In this document: piece by piece, positions 47,995-57,180 of the stretch
Numbering within the stretch: position 1 is the first letter of the stretch
Layout: every line of letters begins with the position of its first letter
Assembly: GCF_001571325.1 (NCBI RefSeq)
Contig: NZ_BCTO01000042.1
Location: 1-64,000 of the forward strand
DNA: 64,000 bases
From: Delftia tsuruhatensis NBRC 16741
GTDB taxonomy: Bacteria; Pseudomonadota; Gammaproteobacteria; Burkholderiales; Burkholderiaceae_C
Reading direction: 5' to 3'
Position numbers and translations under genes: made by a program
Notes under the pieces: model-generated
Told to the model about the DNA's origin: nothing
What the model saw: only the letters and a program-made list of their open reading frames with translations
Database searches by the model: none

Positions 47995-49623
47995 TCAGTT
48001 TCCGGATTGCAGCGCCAACCCCGCATGCTCGCGCAGCGGATGAAAGTGAATCTTCGGAAACCGCTCCTGCGCCAGCCGCACGTCATAGGGCGAGGTGCAC
48101 AGATAGGCCAGCGTGTCGGCCGCATCGCGCGCCATGCGCAGCGGGTAGGCGTTCTCGAATTCACGCAGCTCGGCCGGGGTGTCGGCCGTGATCCAGCGGG
48201 CGGCCGTGTACTGGCAGCCTTCCAGACGGATGTCGCAGTCGTATTCGGTGTTCAGGCGGTGCTGCACCACTTCGAACTGCAGCTGGCCCACGGCGCCCAG
48301 CAGCATGTTGCCGCCGGCTTCGGGTTTGAAGACCTGGATGGCGCCTTCCTCGCCCAGCTGCATCAGGCCCTGCTGCAGCTGCTTGGTGCGCAGCGGGTTC
48401 TTGAGCACCACGGTCATGAACATTTCAGGGGCGAAGAAAGGCAGGCCCGTGAATTGCAGGCTCGCGCCGTCGGTGATGGTGTCGCCCAACTGCACGCCAC
48501 CATGCGTGGTGAAGCCGATGATGTCGCCCGCATAGGCTTCTTCGACGGCTTCGCGGCGCTGGCTCATGAAGGTCACGACCGAGGTGGGGCGCAGTTCCTT
48601 GGCGGTGCGCTGCACCTTCATCTTCATGCCGGGCGTGTACTTGCCCGAGGCCACGCGCACGAAGGCGATTCGGTCGCGATGGTTGGCGTCCATGTTGGCC
48701 TGGACCTTGAAGACCACGCCGGAGAAGCCTTCGTCCTCGGGGTGGATGATCTTTTCCACAGGCTGCTTGTTGACCAGCAGCGAGCTTTTTCGGGGGCCGG
48801 GCGGGGGCGACATGTCGACCACGGCATCCAGCACTTCCATGACACCGAAGTTGTTCACGCCCGAGCCGAAGAAGACCGGCGTGAGCTTGCCGGCCAGGAA
48901 GGCCTCATGGTCCCAGGGGGCCGAGGCGCCCTGGGCCAGTTCCATGCTGTCGAGCGCGTCGTCAAAGGCCTGCCCGAAGCGCGCGCGCAGCTTGTCGGCC
49001 TCGGCCAGGGGGATGGCCTCGAAGTCCTGGGGGCGGCGTTCGCTGCCAGGCTGGAACACCGTCATGGTCTGGGTGAGCAGGTTGATGATGCCGCCAAACT
49101 GCTTGCCCTGGCCCACGGGCCAGGTGACGGGGCAGCAGGGCATGCCCAGCTCGCGCTCCACTTCGTCAAGAATGTCCAGCGGATCGCGCACTTCGCGGTC
49201 CATCTTGTTGACGAAGGTGATGATGGGCGTGTCGCGCTGGCGGCAGACCTCGATCAGGCGGCGGGTCTGCGATTCCACGCCGTTGGCGGCGTCGATCACC
49301 ATCAGCGCCGAGTCCACGGCCGTGAGCACGCGGTAGGTGTCTTCCGAGAAGTCCTTGTGGCCCGGGGTGTCGAGCAGATTGACCACATGGTCGCGGTAGC
49401 TCATCTGCATGACCGAGCTGGCCACCGAGATGCCGCGCTGCTTTTCGATTTCCATCCAGTCGGAGGTGGCGTGGCGGCTGGCCTTGCGGCCCTTGACGGC
49501 GCCCGCGATCTGGATCGCGCCCGAGAACAGCAGCAGCTTTTCGGTTAGCGTGGTCTTGCCCGCGTCGGGGTGGGAAATGATGGCAAAAGTCCGGCGGCGC
49601 CGGGTTTCCAGGGCGTAAGTCAA
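47995..49623 (-). CDS. prfC: Peptide chain release factor 3 (RF3)
   Basis: 542 residues (E. coli 529). The GTPase that recycles RF1/RF2 from the ribosome after termination. P-loop SHPDAGKTTLTEKLLLFSGA, switch II LLDTPGHKDFSEDTYRVLTA, and TFVNKMDRE (NKMD) are visible; domains II and III follow, ending FHPLREHAGLALQSGN. The start is uncertain: the E. coli N-terminus aligns with a TTG at 49623 (TYALETRRRRTFAII), giving the family's usual length; no ATG lies nearby and the frame extends to 50010 without family resemblance. The gene separates two paralogous membrane glycosylation genes. Confidence 0.93.
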   Translation of the reverse strand: MTYALETRRRRTFAIISHPDAGKTTLTEKLLLFSGAIQIAGAVKGRKASRHATSDWMEIEKQRGISVASSVMQMSYRDHVVNLLDTPGHKDFSEDTYRVLTAVDSALMVIDAANGVESQTRRLIEVCRQRDTPIITFVNKMDREVRDPLDILDEVERELGMPCCPVTWPVGQGKQFGGIINLLTQTMTVFQPGSERRPQDFEAIPLAEADKLRARFGQAFDDALDSMELAQGASAPWDHEAFLAGKLTPVFFGSGVNNFGVMEVLDAVVDMSPPPGPRKSSLLVNKQPVEKIIHPEDEGFSGVVFKVQANMDANHRDRIAFVRVASGKYTPGMKMKVQRTAKELRPTSVVTFMSQRREAVEEAYAGDIIGFTTHGGVQLGDTITDGASLQFTGLPFFAPEMFMTVVLKNPLRTKQLQQGLMQLGEEGAIQVFKPEAGGNMLLGAVGQLQFEVVQHRLNTEYDCDIRLEGCQYTAARWITADTPAELREFENAYPLRMARDAADTLAYLCTSPYDVRLAQERFPKIHFHPLREHAGLALQSGN

Positions 49624-49769
49624 GGGGGAATCCAGGAGATGGGCTGTCGAGAGCGCACGGGCGTCTGGCACCCGTGGCGAATCGGAGCATTTTACAGAGC
49701 GTGGGCAAGAGAAGGCTTTTGCATGGTGTCCCGGATTGGCCTGTGCATTGACCTGCTGCCTGGGGACTG

Positions 49770-51185
49770 TTACGACCTGCTTTCGTGTGCCGACGAAACC
49801 ATTATGGGAATGAGTGCCAGCGGCATGGCAAAGAAAAGCAATAAGTAACGATACTCGCCCGCCGAGGCGAATGCAGCGATACCGGCCAGTTGCAACGCCA
49901 GGGGAATTGTCACAAGCAGGGCTGGCAGTTCCTTGCGGCGACAACTGCGCCACAGCAGCATTGCCAGCAGGCCCATGCCCAGCCAAGGTGTCCACAGCAG
50001 CCACCGCCACGCGTAGCTATATCTGTGCACGGTGCGCAGTGCCTGTTCTGCCCGGTCCAGCCCGAACCGGCGCATCTGTGACTGTGCCTGGGTGCGTTTC
50101 AGGACGTATTGCGCGTAGTCGAGCGCAGGAAAACCACCCTGCGCAAGGGCTGCAGCCAAAAAAACGTTCACACGGCTGGCCGCCACGTCCGGCAGGTTGT
50201 GCCACAGGTTGTAGCGGAAAAATTCGCTTACCAACTCCTTGCGCTGCTCATCGGGTAGGCCCAGGAGCTGGGGTCCTGATGGATGGAAGACAAGCATGTC
50301 CCAATAGGCTGGATCCGAATATGCGAGCATCAGGTCCCGCGGGCGATAGCTGTCGAGGATTTCCAGGGTGCGCGCGGAAAGCTTGGGCTCCTGCAGCACC
50401 CACGGGTCGTTCATGAGGGGCTGCTTTTGCCATAGATCGTTCATGGCCCTGGGCTGGAGTAGCTTGACGGTCTCGAAAAGGACCAGTGAATCCGAGGCGC
50501 TTTGCGCGGTCGATTTGTGCAATTGGGTTCCTGCATAGACCGTGGCGCACCAGAACGCGATGATGGTCCCGAGATACCAGCGGCTGCGAAGGTCGGCGAG
50601 AAACAGGGCGAGCATGGCAGGTGCCAGGAAAACGATCCCGTTGGCGCGCACGAACACGGCCAAGGGCAAGGCAAGGGCAATCATCGCAAGGGACGCCCAG
50701 CTGTGCTGGCGCCGGCTGCACAGCAGCCATATTTCGAACAGCAGCGCGCAAGAAGCCACGGCGAAGATGGCGTCCGGGTACAGCGTGCCTGTGAAATAGA
50801 CCATGTGCGGCGCCGCGCAGATGAAGAGCAGCAGAAAAACGCACAGCGCGCGGTGCCGCGAGGTCCAGTACCAGGCCAGCATGCGGGCGAAGAACATGGC
50901 GCACAGCAATATCAGCGCGATGATGGGTACTTCCACCAAGTGGGTGGCACCGTAGGTGATACGGACGAAGTAGTACCACAGCACACCCTTGCCGGAACGG
51001 AATTTGTCCGGGTTGTCCACTTCCATGAGGACGGCCGCGCTGTCCTCGCCCAGCACGCCGGGCCAGAAGATCAGCAGCCATCCCAGGTACAGGAGGCTGA
51101 GCAAGCCCCAGAAACCCAGGAAAGTCCTGCCATCGGTTGCCTGGGCTGTCGTAGAAGTGTTTTTCACTTGGAGTGCAGGAGTCAT
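49770..51185 (-). CDS. Polytopic membrane protein, GT-C-like, paralogue 2
   Basis: 471 residues from ATG 51185, about 10-12 spans. GWLLIFWPGVLGEDSAAVLM mirrors the N-terminus of paralogue 1 (45563-46933), and the EFFRYNLWHN, ASRVNVFL, AQYVL and SAGEYRYLL blocks are shared over the full length. No clear Shine-Dalgarno precedes the ATG; TTG 51242 is an alternative in the same frame. Composition is more GC-rich than paralogue 1, so the duplication is old or the copies came separately. Function is inferred only as a membrane sugar transferase or polymerase. Confidence 0.72.
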   Translation of the reverse strand: MTPALQVKNTSTTAQATDGRTFLGFWGLLSLLYLGWLLIFWPGVLGEDSAAVLMEVDNPDKFRSGKGVLWYYFVRITYGATHLVEVPIIALILLCAMFFARMLAWYWTSRHRALCVFLLLFICAAPHMVYFTGTLYPDAIFAVASCALLFEIWLLCSRRQHSWASLAMIALALPLAVFVRANGIVFLAPAMLALFLADLRSRWYLGTIIAFWCATVYAGTQLHKSTAQSASDSLVLFETVKLLQPRAMNDLWQKQPLMNDPWVLQEPKLSARTLEILDSYRPRDLMLAYSDPAYWDMLVFHPSGPQLLGLPDEQRKELVSEFFRYNLWHNLPDVAASRVNVFLAAALAQGGFPALDYAQYVLKRTQAQSQMRRFGLDRAEQALRTVHRYSYAWRWLLWTPWLGMGLLAMLLWRSCRRKELPALLVTIPLALQLAGIAAFASAGEYRYLLLFFAMPLALIPIMVSSAHESRS

Positions 51186-51296
51186 AAGGGTGGGATGGCA
51201 GAGCGTGAAGGGCGGGGTTCTGAACCATTCGATAAGACGCAATGGTGGACATCTTGATGCCGTCTTGATACGGCACGTCGCAATCTCAATCCGCTT

Positions 51297-51318
51297 TTGA
51301 CAGCCCCGGCCCTAGAGT
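51297..51318 (+). promoter_or_regulatory. Promoter-like sequence before kdpF
   Basis: TTGACA (51297-51302) and CCTAGAGT (51311-51318) lie 57 nt before kdpF. The 10-nt distance between the hexamers is too short for ordinary sigma-70. The same spacing occurs before the porin. No KdpE site could be defined. Confidence 0.35.
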
Positions 51319-51374
51319 TTTCCCCATCGCAACAACAGGTGCCGCCATGCGGCGCCGATGCGGGAGAAATCCCT

Positions 51375-51473
51375 ATGACCCTGACCGAAATCACCGGATG
51401 GCTGGGCGCCCTGGGCGCCCTGGCTGTGTTTGTCTACCTCGGATACGCATTGCTGCGGCCCGAACAGTTCTGA
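51375..51473 (+). CDS. kdpF: KdpF-like small subunit of the potassium ATPase
   Basis: 32 residues: a single membrane helix ending YLGYALLRPEQF, the KdpF consensus (YL.YALL.PE.F). GGAGAAAT lies just before ATG 51375. In E. coli KdpF stabilises the KdpABC complex. First gene of the operon, 10 nt before the next small gene. Confidence 0.85.
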   Translation: MTLTEITGWLGALGALAVFVYLGYALLRPEQF

Positions 51474-51483
51474 GGTGGCGCAG

Positions 51484-51567
51484 ATGCAAGACCTGATCTT
51501 TATCGCCCTGAGCCTGGGCTGCTTCGGGGGCCTGCTGGCCTTCGTGGCGGCGCTGGGCCGGATTTGA
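51484..51567 (+). CDS. 27-residue membrane peptide of the kdp operon
   Basis: MQDLIFIALSLGCFGGLLAF followed by VAALGRI: one hydrophobic helix with an acidic N-terminus and basic C-terminus. It lies between kdpF and kdpA, with GAGGTGGC just before the ATG. Comparable unnamed peptides occur next to kdpF in other proteobacteria as I remember them; a structural role in the Kdp complex is a guess. Too short for standard gene calling. Confidence 0.55.
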   Translation: MQDLIFIALSLGCFGGLLAFVAALGRI

Positions 51568-51587
51568 CTGCCTGAAAGGAGACCTCC

Positions 51588-53294
51588 ATGTGGTTGACCT
51601 GGATGGAATATGCACTGGTGCTGCTGCTGATGACGGCGCTGGCCGTGCCCATGGGGCAGTGGCTGGCACGCTGCTTCACGAGTGAGCACCATGCCTGGAT
51701 CGAGCGGCTGAGCTTTCGCGCTCTGGGCGTGAACCCGGCCGAGCGCATGGGCTGGCAGCGCTACGGGCTGGCGCTGCTGCTGTCCAACGGCGCCATGCTG
51801 CTGCTGGGCTATGCGCTGCTGCGCCTGCAGGGCTGGATGCCGCTCAATGCGCTGAGCAATGCGGCGCAGACACCGGACCTGGCCTTCAACACGGCCGTGT
51901 CCTTTGTGACCAATACCAACTGGCAGGCGTATTCGGGCGAGAGCAGCCTGTCCAACGCCACGCAGATGGTGGCCATCACCTTCATGATGTTCGCTGGCGC
52001 GACCACGGGCGTGGTCGCCGCGGCGGGTGTCATCCGCGGCCTGGCGCGCTCCAGTGCCTCGGACCTGGGCAACTACTGGGTGGACTATGTGCGCATGCTC
52101 TGGCGCGTGATGCTGCCGCTGAGCTTTGTGGTGGCCCTGGTCTATGTGTGGCAGGGTGTGCCTCAGACGCTGGATGGCCAGGTCTGGGCGACGACGCTGG
52201 AAGGCGCTCGCCAGCAGATTCTTCTCGGCCCCGTGGCCAGCCTGGAGAGCATCAAGCACATCGGCACCAACGGTGGCGGCTTCTTCGGCATGAATGCGGC
52301 CCATCCGTTCGAGAACCCCACGCCGCTGACCAACGCATTCCACATCCTGGGCATGCTGCTGATCCCGTCGGCGCTGACCTATGCGCTCGGCTCCATGCTG
52401 CTGCGCCGTCGCCAGGGCTGGGTGCTGTTCGGCGCCTGCCTGGTGATGTTCGTGGGCTTTCTGGCGCTGGTGTTCACGGCCGAGCAGGCCGGCAATCCGC
52501 TGCTCACGGCCGCAGGTGCCGACCAGCAGATCAGCGCCACCCAGCCGGGCGGCAACATGGAGGGCAAGGAGCTGCGCTTCGGCATCGCCGATACGGCGCT
52601 GTTCGTGACCACGACCACGGCCGCGACCACGGGCTCGGTCAATGCCATGCATGACTCGCTGACGCCCCTGGGCGGGCTGGTGCCGCTGGCGCAGATGATG
52701 CTCAACTGTGTGTTCGGCGGCGACGGCGTGGGCCTGATCAACCTGCTGCAGTACGCCATCCTCACGGTTTTCCTGGCCGGCATGATGATCGGCCGCACGC
52801 CCGAGTTCCTGGGCAAGAAGATCGAGGCGCGCGAGATCAAGCTGGTGATGCTGGCCGTGATGGCGCACCCGATCTCCATCCTGGGCTTCACGGCGTTGGC
52901 TGCGGTCTGGCCCGACACCATGGCCAGTCTGACCAACCGGGGGCCGCACGGCTTCTCGGAGGTGCTCTATGCCTATGCCTCGGGCACGGCCAACAACGGC
53001 TCGGCCTTTGCGGGCCTGAATGCGAACACGCCGTTCTTCAACACCACCATCGGCCTGGCCATGCTGGCTGGCCGCTATCTGACACTGCTGCCCATGCTGG
53101 CCCTGGCCGGCAGCCTGGCGGCCAAGCCCACCGTGCCTGCGGGGCCGGGCACCTTCCCGACGGCCACGCCGCTGTTCATGGGCTTGCTGGTCTTCGTGGT
53201 GGTAGTGGTCGGTGGACTGACCTTCCTGCCTTCGCTGGCCCTGGGTCCTGTGGTCGAGCAACTGCAGATGCTGTCAGGACAGGTCTACCCCTGA
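51588..53294 (+). CDS. kdpA: Potassium-transporting ATPase, K+-binding channel subunit
   Basis: 568 residues, about 10 spans, SKT/Trk-like. The four pore-loop selectivity regions are seen, e.g. [20 protein letters not shown] and [20 protein letters not shown], the latter with the third GNGG-like signature; [20 protein letters not shown] is the fourth. GGAGACC lies directly before ATG 51588. KdpA binds K+ from the periplasm and passes it through the complex with KdpB. Confidence 0.96.
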   Translation: MWLTWMEYALVLLLMTALAVPMGQWLARCFTSEHHAWIERLSFRALGVNPAERMGWQRYGLALLLSNGAMLLLGYALLRLQGWMPLNALSNAAQTPDLAFNTAVSFVTNTNWQAYSGESSLSNATQMVAITFMMFAGATTGVVAAAGVIRGLARSSASDLGNYWVDYVRMLWRVMLPLSFVVALVYVWQGVPQTLDGQVWATTLEGARQQILLGPVASLESIKHIGTNGGGFFGMNAAHPFENPTPLTNAFHILGMLLIPSALTYALGSMLLRRRQGWVLFGACLVMFVGFLALVFTAEQAGNPLLTAAGADQQISATQPGGNMEGKELRFGIADTALFVTTTTAATTGSVNAMHDSLTPLGGLVPLAQMMLNCVFGGDGVGLINLLQYAILTVFLAGMMIGRTPEFLGKKIEAREIKLVMLAVMAHPISILGFTALAAVWPDTMASLTNRGPHGFSEVLYAYASGTANNGSAFAGLNANTPFFNTTIGLAMLAGRYLTLLPMLALAGSLAAKPTVPAGPGTFPTATPLFMGLLVFVVVVVGGLTFLPSLALGPVVEQLQMLSGQVYP

Positions 53295-53365
53295 ACACCC
53301 CTGAGCCCGTTTTTTTCCTGGCCGCCTGCTGTGCCTGACACAGCAGCGCGGCGGAGGTTTCCGAA

Positions 53366-54100
53366 ATGCAAGTTCAAACACACACTTCCGGCCCGTTGCC
53401 GGTGCTGCGCACCGATGCGCAGGTTCCATCCCAGACCGATGCCGGCGGGCTGCGCTCGCTGTTCGGCCCCAGCCTGCGGTCGGCGCTGTTCGTCGCCGTG
53501 GTCACGGGCCTGGCGTATCCGCTGGTCACCACGCTCGTGGCCCAGGCCGCGTTTCCCAAGGCCGCCAATGGCAGCCTGATCACGCGCCAGGGCTCGGTCG
53601 TGGGCTCGGCCCTGATCGGGCAGGAGTTCGCTTCGCCCCGTTATTTCCAGGGTCGGCCCAGCGCCACCACGGCGCCGGATCCCGACAAGGCCGATGCCAC
53701 GGTGGCCGCGCCCTACAACGCCGCGCTGTCGGCCGCCACCAACCAGGGGTCGACCCACGCGGCGCTCAAGGAGTCCGTGGCGGCGCGCGTGGCGGCCTAC
53801 CGCGAACTCAATGGTCTGGCGGCAGATGCCGCTGTGCCTGTGGATGCCGTGACGGCCTCGGCCTCCGGCCTGGATCCGCACATCTCTGTGGCCAATGCCG
53901 AGCTGCAGCTGCCGCGCGTGGCACGCGAGCGCCAGCTGCCTGTGGCCAAGGTCCAGGAACTGCTGCGCCAGCAGATGCAGCCGCGCGTTCTGGGCCTGCT
54001 GGGTGAGCCGCGCGTGAACGTGCTGCAGTTGAATCTGGCGCTGGACGATCTCTCGGCCGCGACGCTGCAGCCTGCGGCAGCCAATGCCGCCAAGGAGTAA
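53366..54100 (+). CDS. kdpC: Potassium-transporting ATPase, KdpC subunit
   Basis: 244 residues, longer than the usual ~190-200. One N-terminal membrane helix (LRSALFVAVVTGLAYPLVTT) sits after an extra ~30-residue Gln/Thr/Pro-rich leader. The periplasmic domain shows SVVGSALIGQEFASPRYFQG, RPSAT, and DAVTASASGLDPHISVANAE, both KdpC signatures. A C-terminal extension (about 25 residues) ends AANAAKE. It lies before kdpB rather than after it; kdpB starts 3 nt after its stop. Confidence 0.95.
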   Translation: MQVQTHTSGPLPVLRTDAQVPSQTDAGGLRSLFGPSLRSALFVAVVTGLAYPLVTTLVAQAAFPKAANGSLITRQGSVVGSALIGQEFASPRYFQGRPSATTAPDPDKADATVAAPYNAALSAATNQGSTHAALKESVAARVAAYRELNGLAADAAVPVDAVTASASGLDPHISVANAELQLPRVARERQLPVAKVQELLRQQMQPRVLGLLGEPRVNVLQLNLALDDLSAATLQPAAANAAKE

Positions 54101-54103
54101 GCC

Positions 54104-56188
54104 ATGTCGCGCAAAACTGCTTTGTCCCTGTTCGATCCTTCGCTGGTGCGCCAGGCGCTGGGTGACTCCATCCGCAAGCTGGCACCGAGCGCGCAATGGC
54201 GCAACCCGGTGATGTTCGTGGTCTATCTGGGCGCCATCTTCACCAGCCTGCTCTGGGCCCAGGCCCTGGCGGGCGAGGGCGAGGCGCCTGCGGGCTTCAT
54301 CCTGGCCATTGCGCTGTGGCTGTGGTTCACCGTGCTGTTCGCCAATTTTGCGGAGGCGCTGGCCGAGGGGCGCAGCCGCGCCCAGGCCGCCAGCCTGCGC
54401 AGCATGAAGCGCAGCACCGTCGCCAAGAAGCTGGAGCAGGCCAGCTACCAGAGCCGCTGGCATCCCGTGGGTGCCGAAGAACTGCGTTCGGGCATGTGGG
54501 TGCTGGTGGAGGCCGGCGACACCGTGCCGCTGGACGGCACCGTGATCGAGGGCGTGGCCTCGGTGGACGAGAGCGCCATCACCGGCGAATCGGCCCCCGT
54601 GATCCGCGAGGCCGGCGGCGACTTCTCTTCGGTCACCGGCGGCACGCGCGTGCTGTCGGACTGGCTGGTGGTGCAGATCACCGTGAACCCCGGCGAGTCC
54701 TTCCTGGACCGCATGATCTCCATGGTGGAGTCGGCCCGCCGCCACAAGACGCCCAACGAACTGGCGCTGACCATCTTGCTGGTCGGACTGACGCTGCTGT
54801 TCCTGCTGGTCATCGTCACGCTGCGGCCCTATTCGGCCTTTGCGGTGGAGCTGACGGGCAGCGGGCAGGTCGTGGGACTGACGGTGCTGGTCGCCCTGCT
54901 GGTGTGCCTGATCCCGACCACCATCGGCGGCCTGCTGTCGGCCATTGGCGTGGCAGGCATGAGCCGCATGATGCAGGCCAACGTGATCGCCACTTCGGGC
55001 CGCGCCGTGGAGGCGGCCGGCGACGTGGACGTGCTGCTGCTGGACAAGACCGGCACCATCACGCTGGGCAACCGCCAGGCCAGCGAATTCCTGCCCGCTC
55101 CCGGCGTGACGGCCGCGCAGCTGGTCGATGCGGCGCAGCTGGCATCACTGGCCGACGAGACACCCGAGGGCCGCAGCGTGGTCGTGCTGGCCAAGGAAAT
55201 GCATGGCCTGCGCGAGCGTGACCTGGCAACCCTGCATGCCGTCTTCGTGCCCTTCACGGCCCAGACGCGCATGAGCGGCGTGGACATGCCGCAGCCCGAC
55301 GGCGGCACGCGCAGCCTGCGCAAGGGCGCGGCCGACGCCGTGCGCCGCCACGTCGAAGCCATGGGCGGCAAGTTCCCGCCCGCCATGCTCAAGGTGGTGG
55401 AGGATGTCTCGCGGCGCGGCAGCACGCCGCTGGTGGTGGCCGATGGCGCCCGCGTGCTGGGCGTGATCGAGCTCAAGGACGTGGTCAAGCACGGCATACG
55501 CGAACGCTTTGCCGAGCTGCGCCGCATGGGCATCAAGACCGTGATGATCACGGGCGACAATCCGCTCACGGCCGCCGCCATTGCGGCCGAGGCCGGCGTG
55601 GACGACTACCTTGCCGAAGCCACGCCCGAGGACAAGCTGCGCCTGATCCGCGAACACCAGGCCGCCGGCCGGCTGGTGGCCATGACCGGCGACGGCACCA
55701 ATGACGCACCCGCACTGGCCCAGGCCGACGTGGCCGTGGCCATGAACAGCGGCACCCAGGCGGCCAAGGAAGCCGGCAACATGGTGGACCTGGACAGCAA
55801 CCCGACCAAGCTCATCGAGGTCGTGGAGACCGGCAAGCAGATGCTGATGACGCGCGGTGCGCTGACCACCTTCAGCGTGGCCAACGACGTGGCCAAGTAC
55901 TTCGCCATCATCCCGGCCGCCTTCGTGGGCACGTATCCGCAGCTGTCGGCGCTCAATGTCATGGGACTGGCCAGCCCGGGCTCGGCCATCCTGAGCGCCG
56001 TGATCTTCAACGCGCTGATCATCATCGTCCTGATACCGCTGGCCTTGCGTGGCGTTCCCTACCACGCCATCGGCGCCTCGGCCCTGCTGCGGCGCAACCT
56101 GCTGGTCTACGGGCTGGGGGGCCTGGTCGTCCCCTTCATCGGCATCAAGCTGATCGACATGCTGCTGGTGGCTTTCGGCCTGGCCTGA
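54104..56188 (+). CDS. kdpB: Potassium-transporting P-type ATPase, catalytic subunit
   Basis: 694 residues. The phosphorylated Asp is residue 314 in [13 protein letters not shown]; the actuator motif is [12 protein letters not shown] (TGES), and the P-domain hinge is [40 protein letters not shown] is the conserved segment before the phosphorylation domain. GGAGTAAGCC lies before ATG 54104, overlapping the kdpC stop region. Hydrolyses ATP to drive high-affinity K+ uptake. Unusually, it is the last of the three structural genes. Confidence 0.97.
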   Translation: MSRKTALSLFDPSLVRQALGDSIRKLAPSAQWRNPVMFVVYLGAIFTSLLWAQALAGEGEAPAGFILAIALWLWFTVLFANFAEALAEGRSRAQAASLRSMKRSTVAKKLEQASYQSRWHPVGAEELRSGMWVLVEAGDTVPLDGTVIEGVASVDESAITGESAPVIREAGGDFSSVTGGTRVLSDWLVVQITVNPGESFLDRMISMVESARRHKTPNELALTILLVGLTLLFLLVIVTLRPYSAFAVELTGSGQVVGLTVLVALLVCLIPTTIGGLLSAIGVAGMSRMMQANVIATSGRAVEAAGDVDVLLLDKTGTITLGNRQASEFLPAPGVTAAQLVDAAQLASLADETPEGRSVVVLAKEMHGLRERDLATLHAVFVPFTAQTRMSGVDMPQPDGGTRSLRKGAADAVRRHVEAMGGKFPPAMLKVVEDVSRRGSTPLVVADGARVLGVIELKDVVKHGIRERFAELRRMGIKTVMITGDNPLTAAAIAAEAGVDDYLAEATPEDKLRLIREHQAAGRLVAMTGDGTNDAPALAQADVAVAMNSGTQAAKEAGNMVDLDSNPTKLIEVVETGKQMLMTRGALTTFSVANDVAKYFAIIPAAFVGTYPQLSALNVMGLASPGSAILSAVIFNALIIIVLIPLALRGVPYHAIGASALLRRNLLVYGLGGLVVPFIGIKLIDMLLVAFGLA

Positions 56189-56252
56189 TCTTTGGCGGCA
56201 AGCCTGCCCGCCCGGGCAGGCACCGCCTTGCTTTCTCTGTACAAAAACCAAG

Positions 56253-57146
56253 ATGAAATCCGCTTCTTCCATGACGGCCGCTTGTGCCGTCCCCCGCTTC
56301 TTCCCCCGTGCCTCGCTGGCTGCACTGCTGTCGCTGGCGGCTGCGTCCTGCCATGCCCAGGCCGAGACCTCCCCAGTCAACGCTGCCAGTGCCGATGCCC
56401 AGCAATCGCCCGCACCCGCCTACGCGCTCACCGGCAGCGTGGCGCTGCTCAGCGACTACCGTTTCCGTGGCATCTCGCAAAGCTGGATGGGGCCGGCGCT
56501 GCAGGGCGGGCTGGAGCTGTCGCTGCCGCGCGGCGCCTACCTGGGCGTGTCCGGCTCCAGCGTGTCGCGCCACAGCTATCTGGACGGCCGCGCGCTGGAG
56601 CTTGACCTGTACGGCGGCTGGCGCACCGAGCTGCTGCCGGGCTGGACGGGCGACATCGGCCTGCTGCACTACAACTACCCCGGCGCGCGCGTGCCCCGCG
56701 GGGATGGCAGCGGCGGCGTGCGCTACGACACCACCGAGGCCTATCTGGGCGTCACCCACGGCGGCTTCAGCGCCAAATGGTCGCTGGCGCTGACGCCTTA
56801 CTTCGGCCTGCGCGACAGCACGGCGGCCACGGCCTTTGCCGAGGCACTTCCCGGCAGCGGCAGCTCACGCGGCAGCAGCTATCTGGACCTGAACTACCAG
56901 CATCCGCTGGGCGACTGGGCGGTGCTGGGCCTGCATGCCGGCCACACGCAGGTGCGCAACTACAGCGAACTGTCGTACGCCGACTGGCGCGTCTCGCTGG
57001 CCCGCAGCTGGGGGCCATGGACGGCCACGCTGGCCTGGGCCGGCACCTCGGCCGACACGCGCTACTACCGCGCGGCCAATGCGGCAGGCCAGATGCAAAG
57101 CCTGGGCCGCAGCGGCTGGGTGCTGTCGCTGTCGGCGGCGTTCTAG
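56253..57146 (+). CDS. TorF-family putative porin (Gcw_chp domain)
   Basis: 297 residues. A signal peptide ends near residue 36 (SCHAQ). ALTGSVALLSDYRFRGISQS is the signature of the TorF/Gcw_chp family, and the rest is beta-barrel-like, ending in Phe (LSLSAAF). Outer-membrane location is inferred. It lies between kdpB (64-nt gap) and kdpD (34-nt gap) in the same direction, so it should be expressed with the Kdp system and might help K+ or another ion cross the outer membrane. An alternative ATG lies at residue 7. Confidence 0.85.
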   Translation: MKSASSMTAACAVPRFFPRASLAALLSLAAASCHAQAETSPVNAASADAQQSPAPAYALTGSVALLSDYRFRGISQSWMGPALQGGLELSLPRGAYLGVSGSSVSRHSYLDGRALELDLYGGWRTELLPGWTGDIGLLHYNYPGARVPRGDGSGGVRYDTTEAYLGVTHGGFSAKWSLALTPYFGLRDSTAATAFAEALPGSGSSRGSSYLDLNYQHPLGDWAVLGLHAGHTQVRNYSELSYADWRVSLARSWGPWTATLAWAGTSADTRYYRAANAAGQMQSLGRSGWVLSLSAAF

Positions 57147-57180
57147 TGTGGGGGCACGCTCTGGTGCTAGGCTGAGAACC

